Shown here piece after piece: positions 1 to 5,299 of a DNA stretch of 5,299 nucleotides. The DNA comes from an uncultured Clostridia bacterium (GTDB lineage: Bacteria; Bacillota_A; Clostridia; Oscillospirales; Oscillospiraceae). A model generated the notes under the pieces. The model was not told the origin of the DNA, searched no databases, and worked only from the letters and a program-made list of their open reading frames with translations. Numbering within the stretch: position 1 is the stretch's first letter; each line of letters starts with the position of its first letter. The DNA lies in contig CAMVGI010000110.1 of NCBI GenBank assembly GCA_947166955.1, forward strand, positions 1-5,299. The letters are read 5' to 3'. The position numbers and the translations under genes were made by a program.

Positions 1-9
1 AAAGGAGGG
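1..9 (+). promoter_or_regulatory. Ribosome binding site of glgC
   Basis: AAAGGAGGG is a near-complete match to the anti-Shine-Dalgarno sequence and lies eight bases before a GTG codon at 19. It supports the GTG as the true start of glgC. Only 18 bases precede the gene, so no promoter can be assessed. Confidence 0.9.
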
Positions 10-18
10 TATCACAGC

Positions 19-1221
19 GTGAAAAAAGAATGCATCGCCATGCTGCTCGCCGGCGGACAGGGAAGCCGGCTCTACGTCCTGACGGAGAACATGGCAAAGC
101 CCGCCGTGGCGTTCGGCGGCAAGTTCCGCATCATCGACTTTCCGCTCTCCAACTGCACCAACTCGGGCATCGACACCGTGGGCGTGCTGACGCAGTACCG
201 CCCGCTGGAGCTCAACGCCTATATCGGCTCCGGCCAGCCGTGGGATCTCGACCGCGAGGACGGCGGCGTCCATATCCTGCCGCCGTATCAGAGCGCGACC
301 GGCGCGAGCTGGTACAAGGGCACGGCGAACGCGATCTATCAGAACATCGGTTTCGTGGATATGTACGACCCCGATTACGTGGTGGTGCTTTCGGGCGACC
401 ACATCTACAAGATGGACTACTCCGACATGGTCGCGCAGCATAAAAAGACGGGCGCGGCATGCACCATCTCCGTGATGGAGGTGCCGTGGAGCGACGCGCC
501 GCGCTTCGGCATCATGAGCGTGGACGCGGACGACAACATCACCGAGTTTGCCGAAAAGCCCAAGGAGCCGAAGAGCAACCTCGCCTCGATGGGCATTTAC
601 GTATTCACGTGGAGCAAGATGCGCGAGTATCTCATCGCGGACGAGAACGACCCCAAGAGCGAGAACGACTTCGGCAAGAACATCATTCCCGCGATGCTCG
701 GCAAAAACGAGAAGATGGTCGCCTACCGCTTCGCGGGCTATTGGAAGGACGTCGGCACGCTCGACTCCCTCTGGGACGCCAATATGGACATGCTCGCCAC
801 CGGCAGCGGTCTTGACCTCTTTGAACACGATTGGCCCATCTACGGGCGCTGCGCGTCCGCGCCGCCCGCCTTCCTCGGCAGGGATTCCCACGTGGAGCAC
901 TGCGCGCTCACGCGCGGCAGCGTGGTGGGCGGCAGCGCCGAGAACTCCGTGCTTTCGGAGAACAGCACCATCGAAGACGGCGCAAGCGTCGAGTACTCCA
1001 TTCTGATGCCCGGCGCGGTCGTCAAATCCGGCGCGCAGGTCTATTACGCCATCATCGGCGAAAACACCGTCGTGGGCGAAAACGCCGTCATCGGCGCGCG
1101 TCCGGACGGCAGCGAGGGCTGGGGCGTCACGGTCGTGGGGCCTGAGACCGAGGTGCCGGCGGGCTACAGGCTCGCGGCGCATCACATGCTCAGCAAGGAT
1201 GGCAAGGAGGTGGTGAGATGA
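19..1221 (+). CDS. glgC: Glucose-1-phosphate adenylyltransferase, catalytic subunit GlgC
   Basis: Makes ADP-glucose and pyrophosphate from glucose-1-phosphate and ATP, the committed cytosolic step of glycogen synthesis. The 400-residue protein has the N-terminal nucleotidyltransferase fold and a C-terminal left-handed beta-helix from about residue 285, with hexapeptide-like turns. Visible motifs are LAGGQGSRL (10-18, nucleotide loop), [11 protein letters not shown] (28-38), WYKGTANAI (98-106), [10 protein letters not shown] (125-134, D127 matching the E. coli catalytic Asp142), EKP with K180 matching the glucose-1-phosphate-binding Lys195, ASMGIYVF (189-196) and [10 protein letters not shown] (241-250). 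Length is near the usual for Gram-positive GlgC. The GTG start is set by the ribosome binding site at 1-9. The E. coli fructose-bisphosphate residues Lys39/Arg40 align with N24/M25, so classical activation by that effector is unlikely (inference). The stop overlaps the start of glgD by four bases. All catalytic residues I can place are intact. Confidence 0.97.
   Translation: MKKECIAMLLAGGQGSRLYVLTENMAKPAVAFGGKFRIIDFPLSNCTNSGIDTVGVLTQYRPLELNAYIGSGQPWDLDREDGGVHILPPYQSATGASWYKGTANAIYQNIGFVDMYDPDYVVVLSGDHIYKMDYSDMVAQHKKTGAACTISVMEVPWSDAPRFGIMSVDADDNITEFAEKPKEPKSNLASMGIYVFTWSKMREYLIADENDPKSENDFGKNIIPAMLGKNEKMVAYRFAGYWKDVGTLDSLWDANMDMLATGSGLDLFEHDWPIYGRCASAPPAFLGRDSHVEHCALTRGSVVGGSAENSVLSENSTIEDGASVEYSILMPGAVVKSGAQVYYAIIGENTVVGENAVIGARPDGSEGWGVTVVGPETEVPAGYRLAAHHMLSKDGKEVVR
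1204..1212 (+). promoter_or_regulatory. Ribosome binding site of glgD, inside the 3' end of glgC
   Basis: AAGGAGGTG is a full-strength Shine-Dalgarno sequence embedded in the last codons of glgC. Counting from the end of AAGGAGG it is seven bases from the ATG at 1218. With the ATGA stop/start overlap, it fixes the start of glgD and points to translational coupling. Confidence 0.9.
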
Positions 1222-2330
1222 ACGGTCTGCACGGCATCATCTTCTCTTATGAGAAAGCGCCCGGTCTGCGGGAGCTGGTCGAGCACCGCATGCCCGCCTC
1301 CGTTCCCTTCGGCGGACGCTACCGCGTGGTGGATTTTGTGCTTTCCAACATGCAGAACGCCGGCGTCACGGACGTGGGCGTCATACTCCACGGCAACTAT
1401 CAGAGCCTGCTGGACCACCTCGGCAGCGGAAAGACATGGGATATGTCCCGCAAGTACGGCGGCCTGCATATGCTGCCGCCCTTTGCCGGTGACCGCAGCC
1501 ATCCCGGCGAGGTGTTCCGCGGCAAGCTGGAGGCGCTCGCCGGCGTCCGGCCGTATCTCGCGGACATTCGTCAGGACTATGTTGTGCTGGCGGACAGCGA
1601 CGTGATCGTCAACCTCCCGCTTTCCGATGTGTTTGCGGCGCATATCGCCTCCGGCGCGGACATCACCTGCGTCTGCACGCCGAAGTATTCCGAGCCGGAG
1701 AACGCGACGTTCTTCGTGCTGGACAAGGACGGGCGCGTCGCCAAAACGCTCTGCGACCCCAAGAAGCCGGAGGGCTATCACTGCCTTGAGATGTATATCA
1801 TGAGCCGCGAACTGCTGCTCCGCCTCGTGGACGAGTGTACCGCCGAGGAGAAGATCAGCTTCCGCCGCGACGTGCTCAGCGCGATGCGCGATTCGCTCAA
1901 CATCCGCGGCTATGTTTGGGACGGGCCTGCGGCACAGATCCGCACGGTCAAGGAATACTACGACCGCAGCATGGACCTACTCGACGGAACGACCTACCGC
2001 GATCTGTCCAGCGCCGAGCGCCCGATCCGCGCCAAGGAGGACGACGAGTCGCCGACCTATATCGCCCCCGACAGCCGGTGCGTCAACTCCTTTGTCGCGG
2101 ACGGCTGCATCATCGAAGGCACGGTGGAAAACAGCATATTGTTTCCGGGCGTCACCGTCGGCAAGGGCGCGACGGTGAAAAACAGCATCCTGTTCAAGCG
2201 TGTGTCGGTGGCGGCAAACGCGTCGATCTACTGCGTGATCGCGGACAAGTATGTGATACTGCGCGAGGGCGTTGCGCTGACGGGCAGCGAGAATTACCCG
2301 ATGGTGGTCGCCAAGAACAGCGTGGTGTGA
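1218..2330 (+). CDS. glgD: GlgD, non-catalytic or regulatory ADP-glucose pyrophosphorylase subunit
   Basis: A 370-residue paralogue of GlgC, found as a partner subunit in Bacillota. Homology is clear in [12 protein letters not shown] (29-40) followed by LSN, the [16 protein letters not shown] stretch, and a C-terminal left-handed beta-helix from about residue 289 (for example [26 protein letters not shown] turns). The catalytic signatures are lost: the GGxGSRL loop is replaced by [12 protein letters not shown] (9-20), WYKGTANAI by VFRGKLEAL (99-107), and SGDHIY by ADSDVIVNL (125-133). The family is known to have little or no activity alone and to modify the activity of GlgC in a mixed tetramer; that role is inferred here from family and neighbourhood. 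The ATG overlaps the glgC stop as ATGA, with a strong ribosome binding site seven bases upstream. The reading frame is intact, so this is a conserved degenerate subunit and not a pseudogene. Confidence 0.96.
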   Translation: MNGLHGIIFSYEKAPGLRELVEHRMPASVPFGGRYRVVDFVLSNMQNAGVTDVGVILHGNYQSLLDHLGSGKTWDMSRKYGGLHMLPPFAGDRSHPGEVFRGKLEALAGVRPYLADIRQDYVVLADSDVIVNLPLSDVFAAHIASGADITCVCTPKYSEPENATFFVLDKDGRVAKTLCDPKKPEGYHCLEMYIMSRELLLRLVDECTAEEKISFRRDVLSAMRDSLNIRGYVWDGPAAQIRTVKEYYDRSMDLLDGTTYRDLSSAERPIRAKEDDESPTYIAPDSRCVNSFVADGCIIEGTVENSILFPGVTVGKGATVKNSILFKRVSVAANASIYCVIADKYVILREGVALTGSENYPMVVAKNSVV

Positions 2331-2357
2331 ACGTCAGAAAATGCGCGGATTTTTTTG

Positions 2358-2366
2358 AAAAGGAGG
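2358..2366 (+). promoter_or_regulatory. Ribosome binding site of glgA
   Basis: AAAAGGAGG ends five bases before the ATG at 2372. It decides the start of glgA: the same frame is open upstream and offers a GTG at 2327 overlapping the glgD stop, but that codon has no Shine-Dalgarno sequence. The 41-base gap also carries a seven-T run (2350-2356) with no convincing stem before it, so I do not call a terminator. Confidence 0.88.
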
Positions 2367-2371
2367 AGCCT

Positions 2372-3802
2372 ATGAACGTTTTATTTGTGACGAGCGAGGC
2401 GTCCCCGTTCTGCAAGACGGGCGGCCTTGCCGACGTGGCGGGAAGCCTTCCGCAGGCGCTCGCCAAGGGCGGGGACGACGTGAGCGTTATCCTTCCGCTC
2501 TATCAGAGCGTCGCGGACAAATGGCAGGAGCAGCTGCACTTTGAGAAATGGACTTACGTGCGCCTTTCCTGGCGCAGCGTTTACTGCGGACTGTTTTCCC
2601 TCGAAAAAGACGGCGTAACGTGGTATTTCGTCGATAACGAGTACTACTTCAAGCGCCCCGAGCTTTACGGGTACTTTGACGACGCGGAGCGTTTCGGCTT
2701 CTTCTCCCGCGCGGTGACGGAGCTGCTGCGCGACCTGCATGTGCGCCCCGACGTCGTCCACTGCAACGATTGGCAGTGCGCGCTCGTGCCCATCTATATC
2801 CACGACGAGGCCGTGCGCGACGAGTTTTACAAGGGCTTCCGCACCGTGATCACCGTTCACAACATAGAATATCAGGGCCGCTACGGACGCGAGCTGCTCG
2901 GCGATCTGTTCGGCCTCGCGCCGGGCTGGTACGACGGCGGCACCATGGCGTATGAGGGCGACATCAACCTTTTGAAAGGCGCGATCATCAACTCCGACGC
3001 CGTTACCACCGTCAGCCCCACCTACGCGCAGGAGCTTAAGTACGCTTACTTTGCCCACGGCCTTGAGAACGTCGTCGCCATGTGCGACGCGAAACTCCAC
3101 GGCGTGCTCAACGGCATCGACGTCAAGAGCTACGACCCGCGCAAGGACAAGAGCATCGCCGAGCCGTACAGCCCCGCAAGACCCGCCGGCAAGGCGAAGG
3201 ACAAGGAGCAGCTGCAACAGACGCTCGGGCTCCAGCTCCGGCCGAATACCCCGATCGTCGCCATGGTCACGCGTCTGGTCAGCCACAAGGGGCTCGACCT
3301 CGTGTGCGAGACGCTGGACTCCATTCTGGAAAAGGACGTCCAATTCGTCGTGCTCGGCAAGGGCGAGGCGCAGTACGAGGCGTTTTTCGACTATGCCTGC
3401 CAGCGCTATCCCGGGCGCGTCGCGGTCTATCTCGGCTATAACGACGCGCTGGCCCGCCAGATCTACGCCGGCGCGGATCTGTTCCTCATGCCGTCGAAGA
3501 GCGAGCCGTGCGGCCTTTCGCAGATGATCGCCATGCGCTACGGCACCGTGCCCATCGTGCGCGAGACCGGCGGCCTCAAGGACACCGTCCATGCCTATCA
3601 GGCGTGGAACGGCGAGGGCAACGGCTTTTCTTTCGCCAACTACAATGCGGGCGATATGTGCCACGTCGTGTGCGAGGCGATCGACCTCTACCACGACAAT
3701 CCTACGGCGTTCCGCACGCTGCAAAAGCGCGGCATGAGCGAGGACTTCAGTTGGAAGCGCAGCGCGGAGGCGTATCACAACATCTATCAGTCGTTGTTAT
3801 AA
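2372..3802 (+). CDS. glgA: Glycogen synthase GlgA (ADP-glucose-dependent, GT5 family)
   Basis: Transfers glucose from ADP-glucose to the non-reducing end of alpha-1,4-glucan in the cytosol. The 476-residue length matches the bacterial family (E. coli 477). The two Rossmann-like domains of a GT-B enzyme are evident. The N-terminal half has SEASPFCKTGGLADV, with K15 in the ADP-glucose-binding KTGGL motif, HCNDW (130-134) and TVHN (161-164, H163). The C-terminal half has NGID (247-250), VTRLVSHKG with R301 and K306 matching E. coli Arg300/Lys305, and PSKSEPCGL (374-382) with E378 matching catalytic Glu377, followed by ETGGL. The ATG at 2372 is chosen because of its ribosome binding site and because it places KTGGL at the usual position. 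The gene is third in the operon, 41 bases after glgD. Its last codons, TTG TTA TAA, form part of a hairpin. No key residue appears missing. Confidence 0.97.
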   Translation: MNVLFVTSEASPFCKTGGLADVAGSLPQALAKGGDDVSVILPLYQSVADKWQEQLHFEKWTYVRLSWRSVYCGLFSLEKDGVTWYFVDNEYYFKRPELYGYFDDAERFGFFSRAVTELLRDLHVRPDVVHCNDWQCALVPIYIHDEAVRDEFYKGFRTVITVHNIEYQGRYGRELLGDLFGLAPGWYDGGTMAYEGDINLLKGAIINSDAVTTVSPTYAQELKYAYFAHGLENVVAMCDAKLHGVLNGIDVKSYDPRKDKSIAEPYSPARPAGKAKDKEQLQQTLGLQLRPNTPIVAMVTRLVSHKGLDLVCETLDSILEKDVQFVVLGKGEAQYEAFFDYACQRYPGRVAVYLGYNDALARQIYAGADLFLMPSKSEPCGLSQMIAMRYGTVPIVRETGGLKDTVHAYQAWNGEGNGFSFANYNAGDMCHVVCEAIDLYHDNPTAFRTLQKRGMSEDFSWKRSAEAYHNIYQSLL

Positions 3803-3818
3803 ACAACGATTGACAGAT
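3782..3818 (+). other. Imperfect inverted repeat (hairpin) across the glgA stop codon
   Basis: Bases 3787-3798 pair with 3802-3813 (eleven Watson-Crick pairs and one G-U at 3790/3810). After one mismatch (3786/3814), 3782-3785 pair with 3815-3818. The loop is only ATA (3799-3801), and the glgA stop TAA (3800-3802) lies at the tip. The core TCGTTGTT / AACAACGA is perfect. No T-run follows on either strand, so it is not a standard intrinsic terminator. It may act in mRNA end protection, partial termination or segmental mRNA stability between glgA and glgP, or be a DNA operator; the sequence does not decide. Confidence 0.7.
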
Positions 3819-3852
3819 AAGAAATCACCGTTTCGCAATTATTTCAGAATAT

Positions 3853-3857
3853 AGGAG
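3853..3857 (+). promoter_or_regulatory. Probable, poorly spaced ribosome binding site of glgP
   Basis: AGGAG is the only Shine-Dalgarno-like sequence in the glgA-glgP gap. It lies 13 bases before the ATG at 3871, longer than the usual five to nine. An in-frame TGA at 3865-3867 rules out an earlier glgP start. The rest of the 68-base gap is AT-richer than the genes and contains TTGACA at 3810-3815, without a good -10 box at normal spacing. Confidence 0.5.
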
Positions 3858-3870
3858 CTGTTTTTGATCC

Positions 3871-5299
3871 ATGTCATCCATCAATACCGTAGAGAGAATG
3901 AAAAAGGCCGTCTGCGACAAGCTGGCGCTGAACTTCGGCTGCGCCGTGGAGGAGGCCACCGAGGCGCAGATGATGCGCGCGAGCGCGCTCGTGCTGCGCG
4001 AGATCATGGCGGATCGCGAGATTGCGACAAAACGGAAAACGCGCGAGCAGAAGGCGCGGCAGGTACACTATCTGTCCATGGAGTTCCTCATGGGGCGCAG
4101 CCTCAGAAAGAACGCATACAATCTGGGCGTGGGCGAGATTTTGACCAAGGCGCTTGAGGAGCTGGGCTTCCGCGCCTCGGACGTGTTCGAAGCCGAGCCG
4201 GACGCCGCGCTCGGCAACGGCGGCCTCGGCCGTCTCGCCGCGTGCTATCTCGATTCGCTCTCGACGCTGGAGATCCCCGCGACGGGCTACTCGATCTGCT
4301 ATGAGCTGGGCATCTTCCGCCAGCGCATCGTGGACGGGCAGCAGGTCGAGCTTCCCGACGATTGGAAGGAACTCGGCGGCGCGTGGCTCCTGCCCAAGCC
4401 GCAGGAGGCGGAGAAGGTCTACTTCGGCGGAACCATCCGCCGCTTTTGGGACAACGAGCAGCTCCACATCGTAAACGAGGGCGCGACGGAGGTGCTTGCC
4501 GTGCCCTGCGACATGGAGATCGCGGGCTACGATACGCACCACGTCAACACGCTGCGCCTTTGGGACGCCAAATCCACGACGCCGATGGATATGTCGCTGT
4601 TCTCGCAGGGCGAATATCTGCGCGCGATGGAGGAGCACGCGATGGTCGAAACCATCGCCAAGGTGCTCTACCCCGAGGACAACCACATCGAGGGCAAGTC
4701 GCTGCGCCTCAAGCAGCAGTACTTTTTCGTTTCCGCCACGGTGCAGTCGGTCGTGCGCAAGCACATCGAGACCTACGGCACGGTGATGAACTTCCACGAG
4801 AAGAACGTCTTCCAAATCAACGATACGCACCCCTCGCTCGTCATTCCGGAGCTGATGCGCATTCTGATGGACGACGCGGGCCTTTCGTGGGACGAGGCGT
4901 GGAACATCACGCGCCAGTCCGTCGCCTACACCAACCACACGGTGCTTGCCGAGGCGCTGGAGCGCTGGCCGCAGGAGCTGATCGAGAGCCTGCTCCCGCG
5001 CGTGTGGGAGATCCTCGACGAGATCGCCAGACGCTATCAGGAGAAGATCGACGAGTACTATCACGATCCCGCCAAGACCGCGGAAATGGCGATCATCTGG
5101 GACGGGCAGGTGCGCATGGCGAACCTGTGCGTGGCGGTGTGCACGGCGGTCAACGGCGTGAGCGCGCTGCACTCCGACATCCTGCGCAACGACCTCTTCC
5201 GCGACCAGTGCGCGATGACGCCGGAGAAGTTCAAAAACGTCGCCAACGGCATCGACCACCGCCGCTGGCTCTCGGAGGTCAACCCGGGACTGAACGACC
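3871..5299 (+). CDS. glgP: Glycogen/maltodextrin phosphorylase GlgP (GT35), 3' end outside the window
   Basis: Cleaves alpha-1,4-glucan with inorganic phosphate to release glucose-1-phosphate, using pyridoxal phosphate. The frame is open from ATG 3871 to the window edge, giving 476 residues, about 60% of a typical protein of roughly 800. Motifs in family order are HYLSMEFLMGRSL (66-78), ALGNGGLGRLA (113-123, containing the glucose/phosphate-loop glycines), the VLYPEDN loop with D270/N271 matching rabbit Asp283/Asn284, INDTHPS (316-322), YTNHTVL (353-359) with H356 matching His377, and NGIDHRRWL (459-467) with N459 matching Asn484. The PLP-binding lysine and the Glu-Ser-Gly glucose site lie beyond the edge. 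A458 replaces the Thr normally before this Asn. The start could instead be ATG 3898 (residue 10), since the ribosome binding site is weak, but ATG 3871 gives the fuller N-terminus. Maltodextrin phosphorylase (malP) cannot be excluded; the operon context favours glycogen. Confidence 0.95.
   Translation, partial: MSSINTVERMKKAVCDKLALNFGCAVEEATEAQMMRASALVLREIMADREIATKRKTREQKARQVHYLSMEFLMGRSLRKNAYNLGVGEILTKALEELGFRASDVFEAEPDAALGNGGLGRLAACYLDSLSTLEIPATGYSICYELGIFRQRIVDGQQVELPDDWKELGGAWLLPKPQEAEKVYFGGTIRRFWDNEQLHIVNEGATEVLAVPCDMEIAGYDTHHVNTLRLWDAKSTTPMDMSLFSQGEYLRAMEEHAMVETIAKVLYPEDNHIEGKSLRLKQQYFFVSATVQSVVRKHIETYGTVMNFHEKNVFQINDTHPSLVIPELMRILMDDAGLSWDEAWNITRQSVAYTNHTVLAEALERWPQELIESLLPRVWEILDEIARRYQEKIDEYYHDPAKTAEMAIIWDGQVRMANLCVAVCTAVNGVSALHSDILRNDLFRDQCAMTPEKFKNVANGIDHRRWLSEVNPGLND

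Noticed and set aside
2350..2356. Seven-T run between glgD and glgA as an intrinsic terminator
   Set aside because: No GC-rich stem precedes it, and it is followed at once by the glgA ribosome binding site, so a terminator is unlikely.
1835..2371. Upstream in-frame extension of glgA through the end of glgD, suggesting a larger or fused protein
   Set aside because: The extension is an out-of-frame reading of glgD. The ATG at 2372 has a strong ribosome binding site and puts the KTGGL lysine at residue 15, as in characterised synthases. I saw no slippery sequence near the glgD stop for frameshifting.
2381..3778. A 465-codon open frame on the minus strand opposite glgA
   Set aside because: Same cause: it is codon-registered with glgA and ends at the TTA fourth codon of glgA. 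It has no recognisable motif and no ribosome binding site of note.
3810..3815. TTGACA, a perfect -35 box, as evidence of an internal promoter for glgP
   Set aside because: No acceptable -10 hexamer lies 16-18 bases downstream. The nearest four-of-six match, AATTAT at 3837-3842, needs a 21-base spacer. The hexamer is also part of the hairpin arm, so it may be coincidental.
3821..3845. Small inverted repeat GAAAT/ATTTC in the glgA-glgP gap
   Set aside because: A five-base stem around a 15-base loop in AT-rich sequence is expected by chance.
3874..5259. A 461-codon open frame on the minus strand opposite glgP
   Set aside because: It is in exact codon register with glgP, so its stops need TTA, CTA or TCA codons on the sense strand, which this GC-rich gene almost never uses. 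It ends precisely at the TCA second codon of glgP. The arginine/alanine/valine/histidine-rich product resembles no family.

Overview
The window is a four-gene stretch, all on the + strand, of a bacterial glycogen operon in the order glgC, glgD, glgA, glgP, with glgP cut by the right edge. The glgC/glgD pair, with GlgD a degenerate partner of GlgC, is a Bacillota trait. The GC-rich composition, strong GC preference at third codon positions, AAGGAGG-type ribosome binding sites and clostridial style of the proteins suggest a high-GC member of the Clostridia, perhaps an Oscillospiraceae/Ruminococcaceae-like gut organism. That placement is inference; no phylogenetic marker is present.

Layout: 1-18 is the leader with the ribosome binding site of glgC. 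19-1221 is glgC (GTG start). 1218-2330 is glgD, overlapping glgC by four bases (ATGA). 2331-2371 is a 41-base gap holding a strong ribosome binding site for glgA. 2372-3802 is glgA. 3803-3870 is a 68-base AT-richer gap, entered by a long imperfect hairpin centred on the glgA stop codon. 3871-5299 is the first 476 codons of glgP. The operon promoter must lie left of the window, and glgB, the usual fifth gene, is not visible.

How the genes work together: GlgC, probably in complex with the catalytically degenerate GlgD, makes ADP-glucose from glucose-1-phosphate and ATP. GlgA transfers the glucosyl unit onto alpha-1,4-glucan chains. GlgP degrades the same chains by phosphorolysis, returning glucose-1-phosphate. 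Synthesis and breakdown are therefore encoded together. The tight glgC-glgD junction suggests translational coupling and matched subunit amounts, while the hairpin and poorer ribosome binding site before glgP suggest its expression may be set apart from the synthetic genes.

I see no undescribed system here. The main points for a second look are the hairpin across the glgA stop, the weakly defined translation start of glgP, and a substitution in a conserved active-site loop of GlgP. No RNA genes, CRISPR arrays, mobile elements or origins are visible.
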